DNA from: an uncultured Collinsella sp.
GTDB taxonomy: Bacteria; Actinomycetota; Coriobacteriia; Coriobacteriales; Coriobacteriaceae
Assembly (NCBI GenBank): GCA_958447915.1
Contig: CAUDCB010000071.1
Span: forward strand, 1 to 9,164
Reading direction: 5' to 3'
DNA length: 9,164 nucleotides
Shown: piece after piece, positions 1 to 6,204 of the stretch
Position numbering within the stretch: the stretch's first letter is position 1
Layout: the number at the start of each line of letters is the position of its first letter
Translations under genes and position numbers: made by a program
Notes under the pieces: generated by a model
What the model was told of the DNA's origin: nothing
Database searches by the model: none
The model's input: only the letters and a program-made list of their open reading frames with translations

Positions 1-2
1 AT

Positions 3-308
3 ATGTATATCAAGAAGGGCGATAAGGTCCAGGTTCTCTCTGGTAAGGATCGCGGCAAGCAGGGCGTTATCCTGCGTGCTCTCCCCGCCGAGAACAAGGT
101 CGTTGTCGAGGGCGTTTCGGTCGTCAAGAAGGCCGTCAAGCCCAACGCTGCCAACCAGCAGGGTGGCATCGTTTCGCAGGAGGCTCCCATCGACGCCTCC
201 AACGTCAATCTCGTCTGCCCCGAGTGCGGTAAGGTTACCCGCGTCGGTCACGAGAAGGACGGCAAGAACAAGCTGCGCGTCTGCAAGAAGTGCGGCCACA
301 AGTTCTAA
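3..308 (+). CDS. rplX: 50S ribosomal protein L24
   Basis: This 101-residue protein is ribosomal protein L24, which binds 23S rRNA early in large-subunit assembly. The N-terminus carries the KOW-type stretch KKGDKVQVLSGKDRGKQG (residues 4-21), and the central GGIVSQEAPID segment is typical of L24. The C-terminus has two Cys pairs (CPEC at about 72-75 and CKKC at about 94-97), a zinc-ribbon arrangement found in some bacterial L24 proteins. Length is normal for the family. The ATG at position 3 fits the family start, but the ribosome binding site lies outside the window, so a slightly upstream start cannot be excluded. Codon use is strongly biased (AAG, GTC, CGC), as in highly expressed genes. 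The next gene in the usual spc operon, rplE, is absent: a terminator follows instead. Either the ribosomal operon ends here, or this is a separate copy of rplX. Confidence 0.95.
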   Translation: MYIKKGDKVQVLSGKDRGKQGVILRALPAENKVVVEGVSVVKKAVKPNAANQQGGIVSQEAPIDASNVNLVCPECGKVTRVGHEKDGKNKLRVCKKCGHKF

Positions 309-334
309 GCTGCCCGCAACATCAAGTTGCTAGC

Positions 335-370
335 AAAGGCCCGGATGCCCCACGGCACCCGGGCCTTTTT
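335..370 (+). terminator. Intrinsic terminator after rplX
   Basis: A 12-bp stem (GGCCCGGATGCC at 338-349 with GGCACCCGGGCC at 354-365, one A/C mismatch) closes on a 4-base loop and is followed by five T at 366-370. It is also preceded by AAA, giving the classic A-stem-T form. It lies 27 bases after the rplX stop and ends that transcript. Confidence 0.93.
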
Positions 371-488
371 GTATCCCCGCTCGATGGCTTGGGTTTTGCC
401 GTCCCGTCATTCCGGTTGCATCCAGTTTTCGGTGCCGACTCGAATCGAGTGCCGCCAGGTGACACCCTGTCGCGTTTCGTCGGCTTCG

Positions 489-557
489 GGGACAAAAGTC
501 GGGACAACTCCAAAAACTATTTACGAACTCAGGGCTTTGAGTTTTTGTTTTTGTCCC
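489..557 (+). repeat. Nested inverted repeat, terminator-like
   Basis: A 9-bp outer stem GGGACAAAA (489-497) pairs with TTTTGTCCC (549-557). Inside it lies a 6-bp hairpin AACTCA (526-531) with TGAGTT (538-543), followed by a T-rich run. GGGACAA also recurs at 501-507, so an alternative outer pairing is possible. The T-rich tail makes the inner hairpin look like a weak plus-strand terminator, but no gene obviously needs it. A dispersed intergenic repeat is equally possible. Confidence 0.45.
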
Positions 558-619
558 AAAGGGCGCGGCGGGATGCCTTTGGAGGCTCGATAGCGCCGAA
601 AACGCCCGTTTTGAAACGC

Positions 620-760
620 AAATGCCTTTTCGAGTGCAAGCCGCAGCTGCAATAGGAAGTGAATCAACGCAGGTGGCTTTCAAGCAGTTTGCAAAACTGC
701 AGGCCGCAGGTCTTCATTGCCAGTAGGAGAAATGAGTAGTCTCAGGTGGCTTGCCCATGA
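620..760. repeat. Imperfect tandem repeat, two copies
   Basis: Two blocks share TGCA-purine-GCCGCAG near their left end (about 637 and 699), a purine-rich middle (AGGAAGTGAA / AGGAGAAATGA), and the identical core CAGGTGGCTT at 670-679 and 743-752, followed by AGTT. The repeat distance is 73 bases at the core, with small indels. A perfect 7-bp hairpin (684-700, loop GCA) lies between the copies. Function is unknown; the blocks may be fragments of a dispersed repeat or of a decayed element. Confidence 0.4.
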
Positions 761-1065
761 GTTGACGAACGGGATTTGAGATTACGCTGACGTCCGGAAA
801 CGCTTCGAGTACGGCGTTACTTTTTTGGGGTTTGGGCGTAGCCCCTGCACCCGCGAGCGCGGGCCTTAAGCCCGCCGAGAGGGTGACGCGTCGAAAGCGA
901 AAGGGAAAGAGAGAAGGGGCCGTCCCTATCATTCAGCTTGCGACCGAAGTAGACAAGGAGGCCCCCTGAGCCTGATTGATGCCCCACAGACCGCGTCCGA
1001 CCGAGCTCAAGCCGAGCTTTTCCTGACGTCCGCCTTCGCGGAGATGATGGCTGGATTGGCAACAC

Positions 1066-1524
1066 TTATTTGGACGATTCCGGGAGGGACGGCCCCGCCT
1101 CCCCGAACTCGACCGGCGACATGTAGCCCAGCGTCGAGTGGATCCTGAAGTTGTTGTACCAGTGCACGTAATCCAAGAGCTTGGCTCGGAGCTCGCGCGT
1201 CCCTCCTCGGTCCTTCGGAGTGGCCGACGATCTCCCCGTTGCAGAGGTCGACGAGCAGGCAGACGTAGTTCCACGACGCCCCGACGCGTACGCAGGCCAA
1301 GTCGCTGCATATATGGGTGCATGGCGCCCTGCCGACGAAGCCGCGCGCGACGACGTTCGACACGTCGGCCTCGTTGACCGCCCCGGGGTGCACCTTGAAC
1401 CCCTTCCTGCCGTATGCGCCGGCCAGGCCGTTCTCCCTCATGATGCAGCAGACGCGGCGCCGGCTGACGGTAACGTCCGACCTCCCGGGCGACGCCTCGA
1501 TCTTGCGCGATCCGTTCCGGCCCT
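1066..1524 (-). pseudogene. IS3/IS150-type transposase (OrfB) remnant with internal deletion
   Basis: Read on the minus strand, this stretch encodes recognisable pieces of an IS3-family OrfB integrase. From about 1524 down to 1197 come GRNGSRKIEA, VTVSRRRVCCIMRENGL, VNEADVSNVVARGF, HICSDLACVRVGASWNYVCLLVD and GEIVGHSEGPRRDAR. At 1191-1200 the reading frame shifts and the protein jumps to TRELRAKLLDYVHWYNNFRIHSTLGYMSPVEFGEAG, the normal C-terminus, ending at the TAA complementary to 1066-1068. In intact relatives some 60-80 residues lie between these blocks, including the second Asp (HTDRGSEF-like) and the Glu (AVDES-like) of the DDE triad. Only the first catalytic Asp (CSDL) remains. OrfA and the start of OrfB are also missing, cut off at about 1524 by the nucleosidase remnant. 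The element cannot make an active transposase. No terminal inverted repeat could be identified with confidence. Confidence 0.85.
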
Positions 1525-1842
1525 TGCTGGCGGCGTGCGCCGCCGCGGCCGCCGTCGCCCCCGACATTAAGGTCCTCGAGGGCCGCGTCGTCTCCGGCGA
1601 CCAGTTCGTCTCGCCCACGGAACAGAAGGAGCGCATCCTCGCGACCTTCGGCGACCTGTGCTGCGAGATGGAGGGCTGCACCATCGCGCAGGCCGCCTAT
1701 CTCAACGGCGTGCCCCCTCGTCGTCGCGCGCGCCATCAGCGACAAGCACTGCGCCGAGGGCCAGGTCGTCGACTACAACACCTTCGAGAAGAAGGCCGCC
1801 TGCGATTGCGCCCGCATCGTCGCGCGCATGGTTAAGCTATAG
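1524..1842 (+). pseudogene. mtnN: 3' remnant of MTA/SAH nucleosidase, frameshifted
   Basis: The plus strand encodes the C-terminal third of a 5'-methylthioadenosine/S-adenosylhomocysteine nucleosidase, the enzyme that cleaves MTA and SAH to adenine and a ribosyl thioether. Visible family motifs are VVSGDQFV (about 1584-1607), the substrate-binding CCEMEGCTIAQA (EMEG/EMEA motif, about 1660-1695) and, in the next frame, VVARAISDK (RAISD motif, about 1720-1746), then the C-terminal helix ending at TAG 1840-1842. The two parts are in different frames: a run of five C at 1713-1717 has one base too many for GVP-LVVARAISD. The 5' two thirds, including the catalytic N-terminal Glu region, are missing, and IS3-type sequence on the opposite strand begins where the homology stops. 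The gene is therefore dead here. The frameshift could be a sequencing error, but the 5' truncation is not affected by that. Confidence 0.85.
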
Positions 1843-1892
1843 GCCCTACGCGCCGGGGCCCTTCTTTATGTTGGGGCCCCGGCGCGCAGGGC
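1843..1892 (+). terminator. Strong hairpin after the mtnN remnant
   Basis: A 19-bp inverted repeat begins directly after the TAG: the arm 1843-1861 (GCCCTACGCGCCGGGGCCC) pairs with 1874-1892 with one A/C mismatch and a 12-base loop. The tail is only CCTTTCC, so it is a T-poor terminator. It probably ended the original nucleosidase transcript and still shields the downstream regulator from readthrough. Confidence 0.65.
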
Positions 1893-1903
1893 CCTTTCCA
1901 AAG

Positions 1904-1929
1904 CGAAGTGTCGAGCCGAAGTGTTGAGC
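1904..1929 (+). repeat. Tandem 13-mer direct repeat upstream of the regulator
   Basis: CGAAGTGTCGAGC (1904-1916) is followed without a gap by CGAAGTGTTGAGC (1917-1929), one mismatch. It lies about 110 bases before the putative -10 of the LevR-like gene. It could be a protein-binding site or a chance or slippage duplication. Confidence 0.5.
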
Positions 1930-2038
1930 GTCGGCCCTGAATGTTCAATGGCCGTTGTTTTCTGCCCCTCAAGTGGTGGACTTTTCCTCGGGGCTGTTGA
2001 TTCCCCCACGCGCCCCCTTCCGTTCTCTGTTCTCCCCT

Positions 2039-2060
2039 TATACTCCTTGTACGAGGAGGT
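2039..2060 (+). promoter_or_regulatory. Putative -10 box and ribosome binding site of the regulator gene
   Basis: TATACT (2039-2044) matches the sigma-70 -10 consensus at five of six positions. A convincing -35 is not present at 16-18 bp (only a CCTTCC-like stretch around 2016-2022). AGGAGGT at 2054-2060 is a near-perfect Shine-Dalgarno 8 bases before the ATG at 2069 and decides that start. If the -10 is used, the leader is very short. Confidence 0.45.
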
Positions 2061-2068
2061 AAGAAGTC

Positions 2069-4810
2069 ATGGACAAGACCGCGCAGGACAGCTTGGCAAA
2101 GAAGCCCGTCGACATGAGGGACAGGATTCTCGAGCATCTCGAGGCCCTCACCTCTGCCGTCTCGCTCGACGACCTTGCCCGTCTGTCCACCACCGACATC
2201 GCCGAGACGCTCATCATCTCCAGGAGCCTGGCGAGCCAGTACCTCAACGACCTTGTTCGCGCCGGTCTTGTGGTTAAGGTGGCGGGCAGGCCCGTCCGTT
2301 ATTTTCATCGCCGCGCGTTCCAGAAGCATTTTCAGGTAAAGCTCTCTGCAAGCGAGTACGCCTCGCTCGCCGACCTCATCCAGGCGACGGGAATCGCCGA
2401 TCACCGCGACTTCGCGCGTGCCGTGGGCTTCGACATGAGCCTCAGCTCCGTTGTCGAGCAGTGCAAAGCTGCGGTTCAGTACCCTCCGTTTGGCCTGCCC
2501 ATCCTCTTGAGCGGCGGCGTGGGTGTCGGTAAGTCTTTCCTTTCTCGCCTTGTGTACGAGTATGGCAAGAACCAGGGCTTGCTGCCCCGCGACTCCTCCT
2601 ATGTGCGCATCGACTGCGCCGGGGTCCCGGACGCCGCCTCGTTCAACGGGCTTCTTGACGAGTCGATCGCGAAATCGCGCGGGGGTGTGGTCTTTGTCAA
2701 CGGCATCGAGGCACTCTCTCCCTCTGCGATGGAGCACTGTCTTGCGACGGCCCTCGGGCTCGATGCCTCCCAGGATGCGCCGCGCGCTCGTCTCGTTCTT
2801 TCGACGACGCTTTCCGCCGATGACCTGAAGGTTTCCTCGGCCTACAGCAAAATGCCCATCTGTGCCCGCGTCCCCTCACTCAAGGAGCGGACCCCCGAGG
2901 AGCGCGAGGATCTCATCTTGAGCTTCCTGCGCAGCGAGGGGTGCCGAATCGGTTCTGATGTGAAGATCAGCCGCGGCGCATACCGTTGCCTCGTGAACGC
3001 GGACTTTTCCGATAACATCGCCGGCTTGCGCGCCTGCGTGACGAACTGCTGCGCCAAAGCGTTCCTCAATCGCGAGGGCGACTACGTCGTCGTTCGCCCG
3101 TATCTTCTTCCCAGTGGGCTCCTCTCCTCCGCGCAGATCGATCAACAGCCCGACGATGGCGTTCTGATCGACGCGTCTCTGGATGCCGCCGAGAGCACAG
3201 GGCCGGTCGAGCAGGCGCTCGATGCCCTGTGCTCCCTCGATGAGCGATTCTGCGCCGGGGAGCTTTCTGTCTCCGAGCTCGTCTCGCAAGCTGTCTCCGC
3301 TGCGCGCGGCGTTGAGGATCACTTGATCTTCGGCCGCGGCGTTACCTCCTCGAGGTCGCGCGCCTTCGAGCGCGTCGTGGGCGCGGTCCTTGCCGACGCA
3401 GGCTCTTCTTATGGCATCGAGCTTTCGAGGAAGGTCGCTTTTCTACTGGCCCAGGAGATTTGCCTGCAGTTGTGGCCGGGCATCGGCCTGGCTAAGCGAA
3501 AGTCTGCCTGTGCGGAGCAAATCTCCCATCTCCTCGGTGCCGTGACCTCCGAATTGCCGTTTGCCTCGAGTGTCTCCGATCAGGTCGCCGCAGACGTGGA
3601 AGGGGCGCTTGGAATCTCGCTCGATCACTTCACGAAGACGCTTCTGACGCTGTGCGTCGCATCGGAGTCTCGCGATGCGAAGGCCCTTCGGACGCTCTGC
3701 GTCATCTTGTCCCACGGCTACTCAACGGCGACGAGCATCGCCGACGCGGCGAACCGTATGCTCGGCATGCATGTGTACGAGGCGGTCGACATGCCCTACG
3801 ACCAGCAGCTGAAGGACATCGTCGGTCCGCTCCAGCGCCTCGTCGACCGCCATTCCTACTGCACCGGGGTCGTGTTCCTCGTCGACATGGGCTCCTTGGA
3901 GGAGGCCTATAAGGCCCTCGAAAACGTTACCGACTCCACTATCGGCGTGGTGAACAACGTCTCTACCGGTCTTGCGCTCGAGATCGGGGTTGGGCTGCTC
4001 GGCGGCAAGTCCATCGCCGAGGTTCTTGGCGACGCGACCGCCGCGTGCGTGACGCACTGCAAGGTGATCGAGCGCGTCAACCGTGAGGACGCCATCGTCT
4101 TCTGCTCCGAGTCTGGGGTCGACGCCGCGGAAAGGATACGCCAGCTCGTCTCGCAGAGCCTCCCGCGCACCATAGGCGCGCGCCTGCTCACGAGGCCCTT
4201 CAAGCAGCTCGTCGCGAACGGGTCGAACGACGCCGTTTTCTCCGAGCACCGCGTCTGCGCCGTCATCGGCACGGGAGACCCCGGGGTCGCCTCCGTTCCC
4301 TTCGTCGCCCTCGAGGACATCATGTCGACGGCGTCCGCCTCTAAGGTTGATGCCGTGTTCGGCAGGTGGCTTGACGCTTCCGAGCTCTCTTCTTTCCACG
4401 AGAAGTTGCTCTCGAACATGACGCTGCAGAACGTCATCCGCTCCATCACCATCCTCGACCCGGAGCGGCTATTCCACGAGATCGAGAGCGCCGTGCACGA
4501 GCTTCAGCGCAGGACAGGCGAGAAGATCGGCAGCAACGCCATCATTGGGCTCTACGTCCACCTCTGCTGTCTCGTCGAGCGCCTTGTTACCAGAAACCCC
4601 ATTGAGACCTACGTTGGCCAGGACCGCTTCGAGGAGGAACGCGCCGATTTCATCGAGTCCTTCAGGCAGAGCTTCTCGAGTATCTCGACGCGCTATCGCG
4701 TAGAGGTTCCCGTAAGCGAGATCGCATATGTCTTCGACTACATAAGCGTGAGCGCCGCCCCGGCGCGAGAAGAGCGCCTCGGCTCCTCGGACCTCCTGCT
4801 CGACGAGTGA
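2069..4810 (+). CDS. LevR-like PTS-regulated transcriptional regulator
   Basis: This 913-residue protein has the LevR domain order. Residues about 15-80 form a winged helix (ISRSLASQYLNDLVRAGLV, then AGRPVRYF). Residues about 125-345 form an AAA+ domain with Walker A GGVGVGKS (149-156) and the NtrC-like PSLKERTPEERE (269-280). Residues about 380-535 look like a first PRD. Residues about 541-660 resemble EIIA of the mannose family with phosphorylatable H549 (LSHGYSTATS) and LVDMGSL (604-610). Around 674-700 is an EIIB-Gat-like part with C679. The C-terminal PRD spans about 785-890 with H831 (YVHLCCLVERL). In LevR, phosphorylation of such sites by EIIB and HPr sets activity. Unusual here: the Walker B position reads GGVVFVNGIEAL (205-216), with Asn-Gly where Asp-Glu is expected, and no GAFTGA loop is visible between Walker A and B. 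ATP hydrolysis and sigma-54 contact are therefore doubtful. It lies just upstream of the PTS genes and most likely controls them. Confidence 0.88.
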   Translation: MDKTAQDSLAKKPVDMRDRILEHLEALTSAVSLDDLARLSTTDIAETLIISRSLASQYLNDLVRAGLVVKVAGRPVRYFHRRAFQKHFQVKLSASEYASLADLIQATGIADHRDFARAVGFDMSLSSVVEQCKAAVQYPPFGLPILLSGGVGVGKSFLSRLVYEYGKNQGLLPRDSSYVRIDCAGVPDAASFNGLLDESIAKSRGGVVFVNGIEALSPSAMEHCLATALGLDASQDAPRARLVLSTTLSADDLKVSSAYSKMPICARVPSLKERTPEEREDLILSFLRSEGCRIGSDVKISRGAYRCLVNADFSDNIAGLRACVTNCCAKAFLNREGDYVVVRPYLLPSGLLSSAQIDQQPDDGVLIDASLDAAESTGPVEQALDALCSLDERFCAGELSVSELVSQAVSAARGVEDHLIFGRGVTSSRSRAFERVVGAVLADAGSSYGIELSRKVAFLLAQEICLQLWPGIGLAKRKSACAEQISHLLGAVTSELPFASSVSDQVAADVEGALGISLDHFTKTLLTLCVASESRDAKALRTLCVILSHGYSTATSIADAANRMLGMHVYEAVDMPYDQQLKDIVGPLQRLVDRHSYCTGVVFLVDMGSLEEAYKALENVTDSTIGVVNNVSTGLALEIGVGLLGGKSIAEVLGDATAACVTHCKVIERVNREDAIVFCSESGVDAAERIRQLVSQSLPRTIGARLLTRPFKQLVANGSNDAVFSEHRVCAVIGTGDPGVASVPFVALEDIMSTASASKVDAVFGRWLDASELSSFHEKLLSNMTLQNVIRSITILDPERLFHEIESAVHELQRRTGEKIGSNAIIGLYVHLCCLVERLVTRNPIETYVGQDRFEEERADFIESFRQSFSSISTRYRVEVPVSEIAYVFDYISVSAAPAREERLGSSDLLLDE

Positions 4811-4933
4811 CCTTCCCCGCGCCGCCGCGAGCTGACCGCGCGTCCTCAATAATCCGATAACCCCTTGCCCGGCGCGAATCCGGATAGCGCCGAGGCAGTA
4901 CCGAACGTAAAACTTCATTTGATAGGAGCAAAC
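4811..4933 (+). promoter_or_regulatory. Regulator-PTS intergenic control region
   Basis: The 123 bases between the regulator stop and the IIB start hold a 21-bp dyad (outer arms GGCGC at 4871-4875 and GCGCC at 4887-4891) around a perfect palindrome ATCCGGAT (4878-4885). A related block AATCCGATAA occurs at 4851-4860, in direct repeat with AATCCGGATA (4877-4886), 26 bases apart. These are candidate operator half sites. There is no TGG trinucleotide and no GG-N10-GC on the plus strand, so a canonical sigma-54 -24/-12 promoter is absent. TAAAAC at 4908-4913 is a weak -10 candidate without a matching -35. No intrinsic terminator is visible, so readthrough from the regulator gene is possible. Confidence 0.45.
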
Positions 4934-5407
4934 ATGAGTGTTGTTATGGCACGAATCGACAATCGCCTGCTTCACGGCATCATCGTGACGCAGTGGGCCC
5001 CGGTGTCGGGCGCGACCCGAGTCATGGTCATCGACGACAAGGTCGCCGGCGACGAGGTCCTGAAGTCCACCATGAGGATGGCGCGCCCCGCGGGCATGGC
5101 CGTCTCGATCATCTCCGAGCAGACCGCGCTCAAGAACTTCGCGGCGGGCAAGTACGACCGCGAGAAGGTCTTTGTCATCGCCAAGGAGCCCGAGACGATC
5201 CTTCACCTGGTCGAGTCGGGCATCGAGCTCCCGTCGCTGATCGTCGGCGGCTCTCTTGTCAAGGAGGGCGGCGTCCAGCTCACCCAGCGCGCCTATGCCT
5301 CCGCCGAGAACGTCCAGAGCTACAAGGCGCTCATCGCCCGCGGCGTCAAGGTGACGGCACAGTTCGTGCCCGCCGACAAGCCCGTCTCCGTCGCCGACCT
5401 CATCTAA
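4934..5407 (+). CDS. PTS mannose-family EIIB component
   Basis: This 157-residue cytoplasmic protein is the IIB subunit of a mannose/fructose/sorbose-family phosphotransferase system. It takes phosphate from EIIA and passes it to the sugar entering through IIC/IID. The N-terminal ARIDNRLLHGIIVTQW matches the family signature, with H14 as the phosphorylated residue; VMVIDDKVAGDE and LIVGGSLVKEGG follow at the usual places. The ATG at 4934 is chosen because AGGAG lies 7 bases upstream and the family start aligns; the frame stays open upstream to an ATG at 4865, but that extension has no ribosome binding site and no homology. It is the first gene of a tight IIB-IIC-IID-IIA run. The sequence does not define the sugar. 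Confidence 0.93.
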   Translation: MSVVMARIDNRLLHGIIVTQWAPVSGATRVMVIDDKVAGDEVLKSTMRMARPAGMAVSIISEQTALKNFAAGKYDREKVFVIAKEPETILHLVESGIELPSLIVGGSLVKEGGVQLTQRAYASAENVQSYKALIARGVKVTAQFVPADKPVSVADLI

Positions 5408-5416
5408 GGAGGGATC

Positions 5417-6202
5417 ATGGTCAACTTCACTATCCTGCAGGTCGTCCTTTTGACCCTGCTGGCCTTCATCAAGCACGTGGACTACTACGGCATCCCGATG
5501 ATCTTCGTCAACTATGCCGTCTTCTGGGGCCTTATCACCGGTGTCGTCATGGGCGACTGGCAGACCGGCCTCGTCATCGGCGGCACCATCCAGCTCATGC
5601 AGCTCGGCGTCGCGGGCTTCGGCGGCTCGTCGATTCCCGACTACGGCACGATGGCCATCATCGCCACAGCCTACGGCGTGACCCTGGGCGCGGACACGGG
5701 CCTCGCCATCGGCCTGCCGGTCGGCATGCTCGGCATCCAGCTCGACGTCATCGTCAAGATCCTCAACGGCTTCGTCGTCGAGAAGTCCCAGAAGTTCTGC
5801 GACGAGGGCAAGTTCAAGCAGATGAACGCCATCCTGTGGGTCTGCCCCGTGCTCTTCGGCCTGTGCGCCGCCCTGCCCGTCTTTGTCTCCGTGACCCTCG
5901 GCCAGCCCGCCGTCAACTGGCTCCTCGAGGTTATGCCCCAGTGGTTCCTTTCCGGCCTCACCCTCGCCGGCAAGATGCTCCCGGCCGTCGGAATCGCGAT
6001 GCTGCTGCGTTACATGCCCACCGGCAAGTACTTCCAGTACCTGCTCGCCGGCTTCTTCCTCTCGGCCTTCCTGAACGTGCCCATCATCGGCGCCGCCATC
6101 GTCGGCTTTGCCCTCGCGATCGCGTTCTACCAGCGCGCCGAGAGGGACACCGAGCTCGCCGCCCACGCTTCCGCAGACGCCTTCATCGGAGAGGATGAGT
6201 AA
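5417..6202 (+). CDS. PTS mannose-family EIIC component
   Basis: This 261-residue membrane protein is the IIC subunit, which with IID forms the sugar channel of a mannose-family PTS. Several hydrophobic segments are evident (for example residues about 5-22, 28-48, 132-158, 206-236). The characteristic GDWQTGLVIGGTIQLMQLG at about residues 46-65, followed by FGGSSIPD, is the IIC core that contacts substrate. Length is normal. The start at 5417 has AAGGAGGG 6-7 bases upstream, only 9 bases after the IIB stop, so translation of the two is closely linked. Confidence 0.93.
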   Translation: MVNFTILQVVLLTLLAFIKHVDYYGIPMIFVNYAVFWGLITGVVMGDWQTGLVIGGTIQLMQLGVAGFGGSSIPDYGTMAIIATAYGVTLGADTGLAIGLPVGMLGIQLDVIVKILNGFVVEKSQKFCDEGKFKQMNAILWVCPVLFGLCAALPVFVSVTLGQPAVNWLLEVMPQWFLSGLTLAGKMLPAVGIAMLLRYMPTGKYFQYLLAGFFLSAFLNVPIIGAAIVGFALAIAFYQRAERDTELAAHASADAFIGEDE

Positions 6203-6204
6203 CC

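Larger units (their letters stand above)
371..954. other. Gene-free spacer with dyads and degenerate repeats
   Basis: I see no credible gene in these 584 bases. The open frames on either strand have unnatural composition, no ribosome binding site and no family resemblance. Instead there are several small structures: an outer dyad GGGACAAAA (489-497) with TTTTGTCCC (549-557) enclosing a hairpin; a perfect 7-bp hairpin GCAGTTT/AAACTGC (684-700); a duplicated CAGGTGGCTT block (670-679 and 743-752); and overlapping, mutually exclusive hairpins at 850-875 (CCCGCG/CGCGGG and GCGGGC/GCCCGC). The stretch is less GC-biased than the genes around it. It could be decayed mobile DNA or a family of dispersed intergenic repeats; the window alone cannot tell. 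Confidence 0.6.

Noticed and set aside
714..1065. Short minus-strand frames ending THFSYWQ and GCRGYAQTPKK
   Set aside because: They overlap the repeat-rich spacer, lack ribosome binding sites and show low-complexity Arg/Ser/Leu runs; more likely repeat DNA than genes.
955..1120. Possible small plus-strand gene after AAGGAGG (955-961), reading LIDAPQTASDRAQAELF and onward
   Set aside because: The composition is protein-like, but that frame has no ATG, GTG or TTG at a suitable distance, it runs into the antisense end of the transposase, and I recognise no family.
1317..1835. Plus-strand open frame of 172 codons taken as one gene
   Set aside because: Its first part is antisense to transposase sequence, its middle is the nucleosidase remnant and its end is out of frame after the C-run. 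It is a composite of unrelated pieces.
1832..2737. Minus-strand open frame of about 300 codons opposite the start of the regulator
   Set aside because: Shadow of the LevR-like gene; it also runs through the 1843-1892 hairpin and the regulator's leader, which no real gene would be expected to do.
4811..4933. Sigma-54 promoter expected for a LevR-controlled operon
   Set aside because: No TGG and no GG-N10-GC occurs on the plus strand in this gap.
4865..4933. Upstream start for the PTS IIB protein
   Set aside because: The 23-residue extension has no ribosome binding site and no family match, and it overlaps the dyad; ATG 4934 has AGGAG at good spacing.
4469..6166. Long minus-strand open frame (565 codons) opposite the end of the regulator and the PTS IIB and IIC genes
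   Set aside because: It is antisense to well-recognised genes, has the Asp/Gly/Arg-heavy composition of GC-rich shadow frames, no ribosome binding site and no family resemblance.
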